DNA of 16,708 nucleotides from JAUVIB01 sp964424545 (lineage in GTDB: Bacteria; Calditrichota; Calditrichia; Calditrichales; Calditrichaceae), in contig CAYRJN010000080.1 of NCBI GenBank assembly GCA_964424545.1, positions 1 to 16,708 on the forward strand, written 5' to 3'. The stretch's first letter is position 1. Each line of letters opens with the position of its first letter. The notes under the pieces were generated by a model. The model was not told the origin of the DNA and did not search any database. It saw only the letters and a program-made list of their open reading frames with translations. Of this stretch, positions 5,791-13,304 are shown one piece after another. Made by a program: the position numbers and the translations under genes.

Positions 5791-7515
5791 ATGCGCAATT
5801 TGTTATTAGCGGCCGTTTTTTTTCTCTTAATATTTCAATTATCGGCGCAATCTCTGAAGTTCTCCGAGCGATTGAATAGCGAAATCGAAAGGAGTACAAA
5901 AGATAAAGAGATAACGGTTTGGATTTATTTTACGGATAAGGGCGGCGGCTTGGATAAAAGCAGCGCCGTGATTTCCGTCCGCGCCATAAAACGGCGCAAA
6001 AAAATTGCTAAGAACAATAGTTTGATAGATCAATACGACCTGCCCGTCTATGAGCCCTATATAAAAAATATCTCAAAGTTAATTCATAAAAAACGCACCG
6101 AATCCCGTTGGTTAAACGCCGTCAGCGTCGAAATGAGCGCGTCCGATATTAAACGCGTTGCTGCTTTACCTTTTGTTAAAAAAATCGATTTGGTAAATGC
6201 TTTTAAACGTCTTGAGCCTTTGCCTGATTCTCGGAACAAAATTTTAAATAAAACAGGTGCCCTGCAAAGTTATGACGACAGTTTGGCATATCTTGTTCAA
6301 ATTCAGCAGATAAAAGTTGACAAAATGCATGAAAAAGGTATCAAAGGACAGGGCGTGCTTATTTGTATGTTGGATGATGGTTACCGACTTTATCGTTCCC
6401 ACGAAGCGTTCGATTCGCTTGATGTATTGAAAACATGGGATTTTATTAATAATGATTCTACGGTGGACGATAAGGGATATGATTCGGAAGGTTTTCACGG
6501 CTCAATGACTCTTTCAACCATCGGCGGTTATATGCCGGGAAAATTGGTAGGCAGCGCTTATAAAGCGACGTTTATGCTGGGTAAAACGGAGATTGACAGC
6601 GCCGAAAAACCGATTGAGGAAGATTATTGGGTGGCTGGTCTTGAATGGGCCGATGCCGAAGGTGCCGATATTGTCAGCAGCTCGCTCGGATATATCGATT
6701 GGTACACGTGGCGTGATATGGACGGTCATACACCGGTAACCACTCAGGCGACGATTATTGCGGAACAAAAAGGTCTGCTCGTTGTAAACTCGGCCGGTAA
6801 CGAAGGCAGCTGCGATACGTGTAACACTTTGATTGCACCGGCTGACGGCGAGTATGTATTAACCGTAGGCGCGGTAGATGCTGCGGGGTACCGCACTTCT
6901 TTCTCTTCCGTTGGTCCCACATATGACGGACGTATCAAACCCGATGTGATGGCCATGGGTTCCGGCGTAACGGTTGCTTCATATACGAATACAAACGGCT
7001 ATTTATTAAGAGGAGGAACCTCTTTTTCCTGCCCGCTTACCGCCGGCGCTGCCGCGCTGTTGATTGAGGATAATCCCGGCGCCGCCCCGTCGTTAATACG
7101 CGAAGCGCTGCGTAATACGGCCGGTAAATCGACCAATCCCGACCGCTTTATGGGCTGGGGAATTGTAAATGTCGATTCAGCCGACTCTTATTTAAAAACA
7201 ACATCAATAGTCAAACGGGTAAACAACTTAACTCCGCAAACTTATATTTTGTCTCAAAATTATCCTAATCCCTTTAATCCTTGGACAAGAATTTTTGTTT
7301 ATTTACCGGAAGACGGGGATATTGATCTTGATATATTCTCCGTACTGGGACGAAAAGTACGCAGTCTTACACGCGGTTTCCATACGAAAGGGGCCTATTA
7401 TTTTAATTGGAACGGTGAAAATGAAAAGGGCGTTAAACTAAGTTCCGGTATTTACCTATATACCTTAAAAACATCCGATGACGTTCTGTCCAAAAAGATG
7501 GTATTACTGAGGTGA
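5791..7515 (+). CDS. Secreted subtilisin-like (S8) serine protease with C-terminal type IX/FlgD-like sorting domain
   Basis: The 574-residue protease starts with a signal peptide (MRNLLLAAVFFLLIFQLSAQ). I use the ATG at 5791, not the TTG at 5779, because it gives the normal signal sequence. Residues about 25-160 are a propeptide-like N-terminal region. The peptidase domain follows with Asp195 (MLDDGY), His236 (FHGS), the oxyanion Asn337 (NSAGNEG) and the nucleophile Ser411 (GTSFSCP), all intact. From about residue 488 the protein carries YPNPFNP and a FlgD-like Ig fold ending in KKMVLLR, the C-terminal module that directs proteins through type IX-like secretion in FCB bacteria. It is therefore probably exported and then secreted or surface-attached. 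It has its own promoter; no obvious terminator follows. The physiological substrate is unknown. A CDTC insert after the oxyanion loop could form a disulfide. Confidence 0.95.
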   Translation: MRNLLLAAVFFLLIFQLSAQSLKFSERLNSEIERSTKDKEITVWIYFTDKGGGLDKSSAVISVRAIKRRKKIAKNNSLIDQYDLPVYEPYIKNISKLIHKKRTESRWLNAVSVEMSASDIKRVAALPFVKKIDLVNAFKRLEPLPDSRNKILNKTGALQSYDDSLAYLVQIQQIKVDKMHEKGIKGQGVLICMLDDGYRLYRSHEAFDSLDVLKTWDFINNDSTVDDKGYDSEGFHGSMTLSTIGGYMPGKLVGSAYKATFMLGKTEIDSAEKPIEEDYWVAGLEWADAEGADIVSSSLGYIDWYTWRDMDGHTPVTTQATIIAEQKGLLVVNSAGNEGSCDTCNTLIAPADGEYVLTVGAVDAAGYRTSFSSVGPTYDGRIKPDVMAMGSGVTVASYTNTNGYLLRGGTSFSCPLTAGAAALLIEDNPGAAPSLIREALRNTAGKSTNPDRFMGWGIVNVDSADSYLKTTSIVKRVNNLTPQTYILSQNYPNPFNPWTRIFVYLPEDGDIDLDIFSVLGRKVRSLTRGFHTKGAYYFNWNGENEKGVKLSSGIYLYTLKTSDDVLSKKMVLLR

Positions 7516-7565
7516 TATTTATCCTTCCTGTAAGCACGGCATTTTGATTACGGCGAAAAATTAAT

Positions 7566-7723
7566 TTGTCGGATTATCAATAAGGCCGTCCTATCCTGTT
7601 TCTAAACATTTTATGAAATTTATGTTAAAAAAAGTGAAACAATTGTAACCTTTTAGCGTTAAAAATATCATATTATTTATATTGTCGGATTGAATAAAGC
7701 GCATTGAAATTTGTCGGAATTTC
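7566..7723. repeat. Three dispersed TTGTCGGA(T/A)T repeats, the last inside an inverted repeat
   Basis: TTGTCGGATT occurs at 7566-7575 and 7682-7691, and TTGTCGGAAT at 7711-7720. The third copy sits inside GAAATT-TGTCGG-AATTTC (7706-7723), an inverted repeat with 6-base arms. All are on the plus strand in the 308-base gap (7516-7823) upstream of the large operon, before its predicted promoter. They may be activator or repressor sites. No gene or clear terminator was found in this gap. Confidence 0.4.
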
Positions 7724-7730
7724 GCTTGTA

Positions 7731-7759
7731 TTGATTTAAAGGCATAGAGTTTGTAGATT
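7731..7759 (+). promoter_or_regulatory. Candidate promoter of the TPR/MoxR/DUF58/ABC operon
   Basis: TTGATT (7731-7736), a 17-base spacer and TAGATT (7754-7759) place the transcription start near 7766, about 58 bases before the first gene. The match to consensus is moderate; TTGTAA at 7644 is a weaker alternative. Confidence 0.4.
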
Positions 7760-7763
7760 AGCC

Positions 7764-7783
7764 ACTAATTTAATTAAATTAGT
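7764..7783. promoter_or_regulatory. 20-bp perfect palindrome at the predicted operon start (operator candidate)
   Basis: ACTAATTTAATTAAATTAGT is its own reverse complement over all 20 bases. It covers the predicted transcription start and lies 40 bases upstream of the first start codon. Its position fits repressor binding. It is AT-only in the core, so chance occurrence in an AT-rich region is less unlikely than its length suggests. Confidence 0.45.
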
Positions 7784-7823
7784 TTTAAATGAACGAGCTA
7801 ATATTATTGTGGAGGAAATTTAG

Positions 7824-8213
7824 ATGAAGTCAGTTAAAATACTCTTAAGCATTGCTTTAATAGGAATCTTGGTTTTTGCTTGCTCTCAGAAAAAATCGGA
7901 ACAAGAGTATTATGAAACCGCAAAAAATTCTTATGCCAAAGAAGATTACAAAAGCGCTATCGCAGAGTTCAAGGAGCTGCTTAAAGAGTACCCCAAAGGG
8001 AAACATGCGGCGGAAGGTTTATTTATGCTCGGTTTCATCAATGCTAACAGCATAAAAGATTATAAAGAAGCGGAGAAATATTATAAACAATTTATAAAAG
8101 AATATCCGGATCATCAATTGAGAGATGACGCCGAATATGAATTGAAATATCTTGGTAAAGATTTAAACTCGCTGCCTTTATTCAATCAAACAAATCAAGA
8201 TTCGACAAAGTAA
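7824..8213 (+). CDS. TPR-repeat lipoprotein
   Basis: The 129-residue protein has a lipoprotein signal peptide with lipobox VFAC (Cys20 would be lipidated). Two to three tetratricopeptide-type repeats follow: YYETAKNSYAKEDYKSAIAEFKELLKEYP (about 29-57), then a repeat ending in YYKQFIKEYPDHQLRDDAEY. The family resembles BamD/YbgF-like or BatE-like TPR lipoproteins that act as periplasmic scaffolds on the outer or inner membrane. A strong GGAGGAAA site precedes the ATG. It is the first gene after the leader region, with 70 bases to the BatD-like gene. A role as a protein-interaction subunit of the downstream MoxR/DUF58 machine is inferred from position. Confidence 0.85.
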   Translation: MKSVKILLSIALIGILVFACSQKKSEQEYYETAKNSYAKEDYKSAIAEFKELLKEYPKGKHAAEGLFMLGFINANSIKDYKEAEKYYKQFIKEYPDHQLRDDAEYELKYLGKDLNSLPLFNQTNQDSTK

Positions 8214-8283
8214 ATATTTTTATTTTTTGAGACGAACACAGCTAACTATACGCTTATTCGATTAGTTTTTACAGGGTGTGATA

Positions 8284-9213
8284 ATGAGGAAATTTGTTTT
8301 ATCTCTTGTTTTGTTTGTTTTGTTTTTAATTGATTTTTCGACGGCTGCAGTAGATAGCACCAGCAGCGTTCAAATTGAGTTGAAGACCTATCTTGAGTCG
8401 AATACGGTGCCTAAAAACAGGGAAGTGGTCTATCATGTAGAGCTCTCCTGGAAAGGCGATTTGGATCGTTTTCATATACTTAAGGTAAACGAACCATCCG
8501 TTAGTAACCTGCAAATCCGCGGAAGCGGTTCGTCAAATAAATTTTTCATCGATAACGATGGAAATCCTCTTTCCATTAAAAAAATAACCTATTATTTCCT
8601 GCCAAAAGAACTTGGTATGGCCTATATTGACGGTCTTGTTATCCGCTATGAAGATACGGTTCGCGGAGAGATCGAAACGTTAACCGCTCAGCGTCTTCAG
8701 GTATCTATTACCGATCCTGTCGCCGAAAACGGTTCCGCCGCGAGCATAGGCGTAATTATTTTTTGGGTTTTGTTAGTTCTTTTTCTGTCAACAATCGCTT
8801 TTTTCGTATATCGCTATTTTCAGCGCAGGGATACGAACGCGCAATCGGAAGAGGTTATTGAAATAACGCCGGAAGATGAAAATTTGGAGAAACTCCGTCT
8901 TATCCACGAAAATAAGAATTTAAGATATAGCGAAAAAGTACAGGCTATGAGCCGTTTGTTAAATCATTATTTTTCCGAAAAATTCGCTATTGAAGGACAG
9001 GTTGAGTTTAAAGATGTGGAAGAAAAGTTAAAAGCATTATCAATAGACGAGCCGTTACTAAATAAAATAAGAGAATTTATGGAACAAGCGCTGCTTACAA
9101 AATTTGCCGCAAAAGATGTTTCGGAGGCTGATTATCAGTTGTTCTACGATACATTAGAAAACGTTTTTGGGCAAATTAAAGAATTTGAAAGCAAAAAAGA
9201 GGAGGAAGAATGA
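8284..9213 (+). CDS. BatD-like single-pass membrane protein 1
   Basis: The 309-residue protein has a cleavable signal peptide (about 1-22, FLIDFSTAA), then a beta-rich extracytoplasmic domain (about 25-150) opening with IELKTYLESNTVPKNREVVYHVELSW, which resembles the oxygen-tolerance BatD/DUF4381-type Ig-like domains. One membrane helix (about 154-177) and a charged, helical cytoplasmic domain (about 190-309) follow. I start at the ATG at 8284 rather than the GTG two codons earlier, because the signal peptide begins there. The gene ends in ATGA overlap with the MoxR gene, indicating translational coupling and probably a physical partnership. The architecture matches the second BatD-like gene at 12169, though sequence identity by eye is low. 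Exact function is unknown. Confidence 0.7.
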   Translation: MRKFVLSLVLFVLFLIDFSTAAVDSTSSVQIELKTYLESNTVPKNREVVYHVELSWKGDLDRFHILKVNEPSVSNLQIRGSGSSNKFFIDNDGNPLSIKKITYYFLPKELGMAYIDGLVIRYEDTVRGEIETLTAQRLQVSITDPVAENGSAASIGVIIFWVLLVLFLSTIAFFVYRYFQRRDTNAQSEEVIEITPEDENLEKLRLIHENKNLRYSEKVQAMSRLLNHYFSEKFAIEGQVEFKDVEEKLKALSIDEPLLNKIREFMEQALLTKFAAKDVSEADYQLFYDTLENVFGQIKEFESKKEEEE

Positions 9214-10199
9214 ATCCCGATATAAAAGAGATTAATGAAAAAGTCGCTAAAGAGAGCGTTTTTGTGGAAAAGATTCTGGCCGAAGTTTCTAAAGTAATCG
9301 TCGGTCAGGATTATATGATAGAGCGCCTCTTAATCGGGTTGTTGGCCAATGGGCATATATTATTGGAAGGCGTGCCGGGATTGGCCAAAACATTAACCGT
9401 TAATACTTTGTCCAAATGTATTAAAACCAAATTTCAGCGCATCCAATTTACGCCGGATTTATTGCCCGCTGACTTGCTCGGTACGCTGATATATAATCAA
9501 AAAGACGGTACTTTTACAACTAAAAAAGGGCCTATTTTCAGCAATTTGGTGCTGGCAGACGAAATTAACCGTTCGCCGGCGAAAGTGCAAAGCGCGCTTC
9601 TCGAAGCCATGCAGGAACGTCAGGTAACGATTGGCGAAGAAACCTTTAAGTTAGACGATCCGTTTCTTGTGCTGGCCACACAAAATCCTATAGAACAAGA
9701 AGGGACGTATCCGCTGCCCGAAGCGCAAGTGGATCGTTTTATGCTTAAATTGAATGTGGGATATCCCGATAAAGAGGAGGAGCTGGAAATTGTGCGTCGC
9801 CAAACACGCTTGGTGATTGAAGAACCGAAGGCCGTAATTACGCCAAAAGATATTATAAAAGCGCGCAAAGTGGTTAAAGAAGTATATGTTGACGAAAAAA
9901 TTGAAAAATATATAGTGGATATCGTATTCGCTACACGTGAGCCGGAAAATTACGGTTTAAGCGAATTAAAGGACCTGATTACTTTCGGCGGTAGTCCCAG
10001 AGCTTCCATATTTCTTGCTTTGGCTTCTAAGTCGCATGCCTTTCTGCGCGGACGCGGTTATGTTACGCCGGAAGACGTACGCGCCATCGGTATGGATGTG
10101 CTGCGCCATCGAGTCATTCTGTCTTACGAGGCCGAAGCCGAAGAGATGACGCCGGAAGACGTAATCCGTAAAGTATTAAACAGAGTAGAAGTGCCCTAA
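9210..10199 (+). CDS. MoxR-family AAA+ ATPase
   Basis: The 329-residue protein has the full MoxR signature. Walker A is GVPGLAKT (54-61), Walker B is LADEIN (Asp117, Glu118), the sensor 1 stretch contains ATQNPIEQEGTYPLPEAQVDRF-type sequence, and GGSPRAS is the sensor 2/C-terminal lid motif. MoxR proteins are hexameric ATP-driven chaperones that insert cofactors into, or remodel, partner proteins containing vWA domains; the DUF58 protein encoded next is the expected client or partner. It is cytoplasmic. It overlaps the upstream BatD-like gene by four bases and the downstream DUF58 gene by one (TAATG), so stoichiometric coupled translation is likely. Length and motifs are normal. Confidence 0.96.
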   Translation: MNPDIKEINEKVAKESVFVEKILAEVSKVIVGQDYMIERLLIGLLANGHILLEGVPGLAKTLTVNTLSKCIKTKFQRIQFTPDLLPADLLGTLIYNQKDGTFTTKKGPIFSNLVLADEINRSPAKVQSALLEAMQERQVTIGEETFKLDDPFLVLATQNPIEQEGTYPLPEAQVDRFMLKLNVGYPDKEEELEIVRRQTRLVIEEPKAVITPKDIIKARKVVKEVYVDEKIEKYIVDIVFATREPENYGLSELKDLITFGGSPRASIFLALASKSHAFLRGRGYVTPEDVRAIGMDVLRHRVILSYEAEAEEMTPEDVIRKVLNRVEVP

Positions 10200-11206
10200 T
10201 GAATGTACTTGTAATTGGCATAGTAAGCGTTGCGGTTTTATTGGTTGTCCTGATCGTATTTTTCATATATTCCGGACGAGATAAAATTTTAGAAAAAATA
10301 GAACCGCAGGAAGAGAATGAAAGCCGTATTCCCAAAGAGCTGCTTAAAAAAGTTAAGCAGATTGAGCTTTCTACGCGCAACGTAGTAAACGAAGTTTTTT
10401 CCGGAGAATATCATTCCGTTTTTAAAGGCCGCGGAATGGAGTTCGCGGAAGTTCGGGAATACCAGCAGGGTGACGATGTGCGCACGATCGATTGGAATGT
10501 ATCTGCACGTATGGGACATCCCTTTGTAAAGGTTTTTGAAGAAGAACGCGAGTTGACCGTGATGTTGTTGGTAGATGTCAGTTCCAGCGGTAATTTCGGC
10601 ACAACCGAACAGATGAAACGTGAAATTGCCGCCGAGCTTTCGGCCGTGCTGGCTTTTTCGGCTATTCGCAATAACGATAAAGTGGGTCTGATTATTTTTT
10701 CGGATAAAATTGAAAAATTTATTCCGCCGCGCAAAGGCAAAAAACATGTATTGCGCGTAATTCGTGAGATTCTCTATTTTAAACCGCAGGATTCGCTTAC
10801 CGATATTAATGTCGCTTTGGAATATCTGGCGCGGGTTATCAAACGTAAAAGCATCGTTTTCCTGATTTCCGATTTTCTATCGGAAAATTATGAGAAAGCG
10901 CTGCAAGTCGCCAACAAAAAACATGATATTATCGCGTTGAGTATTACCGATCCGCGGGAAGTTTCTCTGCCGAACGTGGGCTTGTTGGAACTTGAAGACG
11001 CCGAAACAGGCGAATCTATTGTAATCGACACGTCAAGTAAATTGATACGGGAACGATTTGTTAATCATGCGCGCGGCGAACAGGGGGAATTGGATAAGTT
11101 GTTTAAATCCGTCGGTATCGATCATATTAATATTATGACGGATCGTTCCTATATTCAACCGATTGTACGTTTCTTTAAAAAGCGTGAAAGACGTTTGGCC
11201 GGTTGA
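10199..11206 (+). CDS. DUF58 vWA-like protein with an N-terminal membrane anchor
   Basis: The 335-residue protein begins with a membrane helix (about 4-24), followed by a linker and then the DUF58 core. The family motif runs from GEYHSVFKGRGMEFAEVREY to DDVRTIDWNVSARMG (about 67-102). A vWA-like domain follows, with MIDAS residues Asp126, Ser128 and Ser130 in LLVDVSSS, and the domain ends in the conserved SDRSY/HINIMTDRSY-type C-terminus. Partner binding through the metal site is known for vWA proteins and is inferred here. It is coupled to MoxR by a TAATG overlap. Many DUF58 proteins are soluble, so the anchor suggests the MoxR complex works at the inner membrane, next to the BatD-like proteins. 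Classical BatA/BatB vWA genes do not follow. Confidence 0.93.
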   Translation: MNVLVIGIVSVAVLLVVLIVFFIYSGRDKILEKIEPQEENESRIPKELLKKVKQIELSTRNVVNEVFSGEYHSVFKGRGMEFAEVREYQQGDDVRTIDWNVSARMGHPFVKVFEEERELTVMLLVDVSSSGNFGTTEQMKREIAAELSAVLAFSAIRNNDKVGLIIFSDKIEKFIPPRKGKKHVLRVIREILYFKPQDSLTDINVALEYLARVIKRKSIVFLISDFLSENYEKALQVANKKHDIIALSITDPREVSLPNVGLLELEDAETGESIVIDTSSKLIRERFVNHARGEQGELDKLFKSVGIDHINIMTDRSYIQPIVRFFKKRERRLAG

Positions 11207-11236
11207 GAATATTAGGTTTGAAAGGATGGACAAACG

Positions 11237-12166
11237 ATGAAGAATTTATATAAATCACTATTTTTAATAATTGTTGCCCTATTTGTTTCTTGCGGAGATT
11301 CCGGTTCCGATAAAGTTCCCGCCGATGAATTGTTGAAATTGGCAAATGCTTATTCTACAAACGGGTTGTATGAAGCGGCGGCCAATACCTATTTACAATA
11401 TCTTAATGAATATAACCTCGATAAAGGGCGGCAGGCCAATACCTATTATACGGTTGCCAATATCTACTTTGAACGAATTAAAGATTATGACAAGGCGTTG
11501 GAATACTTTTTTAAAATTAAATATCTCTATCCCGAAAGCAAACTTCAAAGCGACGTCAGCAAAAAGATCGTCTCTTGTCTGGAACGTTTAAACAGAACCG
11601 GCGACGCGGTTCGGATTTATGAAAAGGAAGCGGCGTTAAAACCGGATTCCGTTCGCCGTAATCGCCCGGGGGAGGTTTTGGCGGAAAGCGGCTCGCATAA
11701 GGTTACTCAAGGCGATCTCGATTTTGAGGTCAGTAAAATGCCGCCTTATTTACAGGATCAGTTTAACAGCAAAAAGAAAAAAGAGGAGCTGGTACAGCAG
11801 ATCATCATTCAAGATTTGTTGTATGATTCGGCTAAACGCAAGGGACTTGATAAAGATAAAGATGTGATAGAAGGCGTATTTAACGCCAAAAAGGCGCTTA
11901 TGGTGCAAAAGTTAATAGCCGACGAAATAAAAGATCAGGTTAAAATTGATAAAGACGACGTACATTTGTATTATTTGGCGCATAAGGATAAATATACGGA
12001 AAAAGACGATAAAGGGAAGGTTGTTCGTCAGAAAACTTTTGACGAAGTCGCACAGCAGGCGGCAAATGATTTGTTGAACGAGCGGCAAACGGAAGCTTAT
12101 CAAAAAATGATTCAGAGACTTGTTCAGGCTCAGGATGTAAAATTTTATAATGACAGGATTAAATAA
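11237..12166 (+). CDS. TPR lipoprotein fused to a SurA-like chaperone region lacking the parvulin domain
   Basis: The 309-residue protein has a lipoprotein signal with lipobox FVSC (Cys19). Residues about 28-130 form TPR-like helices (ADELLKLANAYSTNGLYEAAANTY, YDKALEYFFKIKYLYP). From about 142 the sequence looks like the N-terminal helical region of SurA/PpiD-type periplasmic chaperones: VLAESGSHKVTQGDLDFEVSKMP, ELVQQIIIQDLLYDSAKRKGL, and then DDVHLYYLAHKDKYTE. Where a parvulin-type prolyl isomerase domain (about 90 residues) should follow that last element, the protein goes almost directly into the closing helix, FDEVAQQAANDLLNERQTEAYQKMIQRL. It would therefore be a periplasmic holdase rather than an isomerase. 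A GAAAGGA site precedes the ATG, and the gene ends 2 bases before the next. The SurA relation is inferred from motifs. Confidence 0.75.
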   Translation: MKNLYKSLFLIIVALFVSCGDSGSDKVPADELLKLANAYSTNGLYEAAANTYLQYLNEYNLDKGRQANTYYTVANIYFERIKDYDKALEYFFKIKYLYPESKLQSDVSKKIVSCLERLNRTGDAVRIYEKEAALKPDSVRRNRPGEVLAESGSHKVTQGDLDFEVSKMPPYLQDQFNSKKKKEELVQQIIIQDLLYDSAKRKGLDKDKDVIEGVFNAKKALMVQKLIADEIKDQVKIDKDDVHLYYLAHKDKYTEKDDKGKVVRQKTFDEVAQQAANDLLNERQTEAYQKMIQRLVQAQDVKFYNDRIK

Positions 12167-12168
12167 CG

Positions 12169-13212
12169 TTGAATAATCGTATAAAATTATTTTTATTGTA
12201 CAGCTTCGCAGCCGGGGCGCTTTATCTGACGGCGCAGACGCAAAAACCTTTAATAGAAGTTCGCTCCGTAGTGGATACATCGGTGATCACGATCGGCGAT
12301 CGTATTAATTATTCTATAATAATCGATCGTAAAAAAGGTTTGCGTATTGAGAAACCCGGAGCGGGTATTAATCTCGGCGGATTTGAAATTAAAGATTACA
12401 ATTTTCCTGAACCCGAGGAAAAAAACGGCCGTATCATTGAGCGGTTTAACTATAATATTTCCGTTTATGATACGGGTAAATATACGATCCCGCCTTTTCC
12501 GGTGGCATATTTCCCATCGGATACGAGTCAAAAATATAAAATTATTATGGCGCCGGCCATTGATATTACCGTGAAATCGGTATTGAGCGGCGAAGATGCG
12601 CCGAAGTTGAAAGACGTTAAAGAACCGTTGGAAATCCCTTTTGATTATTGGTTTTGGACCTGGATCATTTTGGGAAGTATTGTCCTAATAGGGGGCGCTT
12701 ATTTTGCTTATAAATTGTATAAGAAGAAAAAAGAGCAGGGCTATATTTTTACGCCGCCGCCTCCGCCGCGTCCGGCGCACGAAATTGCTTTTGATGCGTT
12801 GAATAAATTGTTTGCCTCGAATTTATTGGAAAAAGGTCGATATAAAGCCTTCTTTAGCGCGTTATCTCAAATATTTCGCGCCTATCTTGAAAATAGATAT
12901 TTTATTTACGCTCTTGAAGAAACGACTTTTGAAATAATGCGCGATATGAAAAAGAAATTGGAAGATAGGGATTTATTAAGCGATTTAAACAATGTCCTTT
13001 CACTGTCGGATTTAGTTAAATTCGCTAAATATGTGCCGTCGGAAGATGAAATATCTCACGCCAAATCCGCAACCATGGATTTTATTATCCATACAAAAGA
13101 AGATATTGTTGAGAAAGAGGAGGCCAGTGAAACGGCGGTGATAGGTAATCCGGACGACGTGGAAATAATGGAAAAAACGCAAGAAAATGAAAAATTAAAA
13201 ACAGAAGAATAA
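12169..13212 (+). CDS. BatD-like single-pass membrane protein 2
   Basis: The 347-residue protein starts at a TTG two bases after the previous stop. It opens with a signal peptide (LFLLYSFAAGALYLTAQT), and no later start would keep it. A beta-rich extracytoplasmic domain (about 25-155) carries ISYSI/INYSIIID-type strands and YTIPPFPVAYFPSDT, which resembles BatD oxygen-tolerance modules. One membrane helix (about 162-182) is followed by a Pro-rich hinge (TPPPPPRP) and a helical domain with AFFSALSQIFRAYLENRYFIYALEETTFEI, the pattern of the DUF4381/BatD C-terminal domain. The acidic tail is low-complexity. It probably works with the MoxR/DUF58 pair and parallels the smaller BatD-like protein at 8284. 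A 92-base gap follows before the ABC genes. Confidence 0.82.
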   Translation: MNNRIKLFLLYSFAAGALYLTAQTQKPLIEVRSVVDTSVITIGDRINYSIIIDRKKGLRIEKPGAGINLGGFEIKDYNFPEPEEKNGRIIERFNYNISVYDTGKYTIPPFPVAYFPSDTSQKYKIIMAPAIDITVKSVLSGEDAPKLKDVKEPLEIPFDYWFWTWIILGSIVLIGGAYFAYKLYKKKKEQGYIFTPPPPPRPAHEIAFDALNKLFASNLLEKGRYKAFFSALSQIFRAYLENRYFIYALEETTFEIMRDMKKKLEDRDLLSDLNNVLSLSDLVKFAKYVPSEDEISHAKSATMDFIIHTKEDIVEKEEASETAVIGNPDDVEIMEKTQENEKLKTEE

Positions 13213-13268
13213 AGCTGCAAATGTCTGCAATCGGCAGTCTTGTGTAAGGCTAAATAAAAATATCGGAC

Positions 13269-13283
13269 AATTATTAAATAATT
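13269..13283. promoter_or_regulatory. 15-bp palindrome before the ABC transporter genes
   Basis: AATTATT-A-AATAATT is a perfect 7-base inverted repeat around one base, in the 92-base gap that separates the BatD-like gene from the ABC ATPase. It could be an internal operator, but its AT content makes chance plausible. Confidence 0.25.
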
Positions 13284-13304
13284 ATGAAAACGGAGGTTAT
13301 TGCT

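Noticed and set aside
10289..10747. 152-codon minus-strand frame inside the DUF58 gene
   Set aside because: It lies entirely within a firmly identified gene and its composition is that of an antisense shadow.
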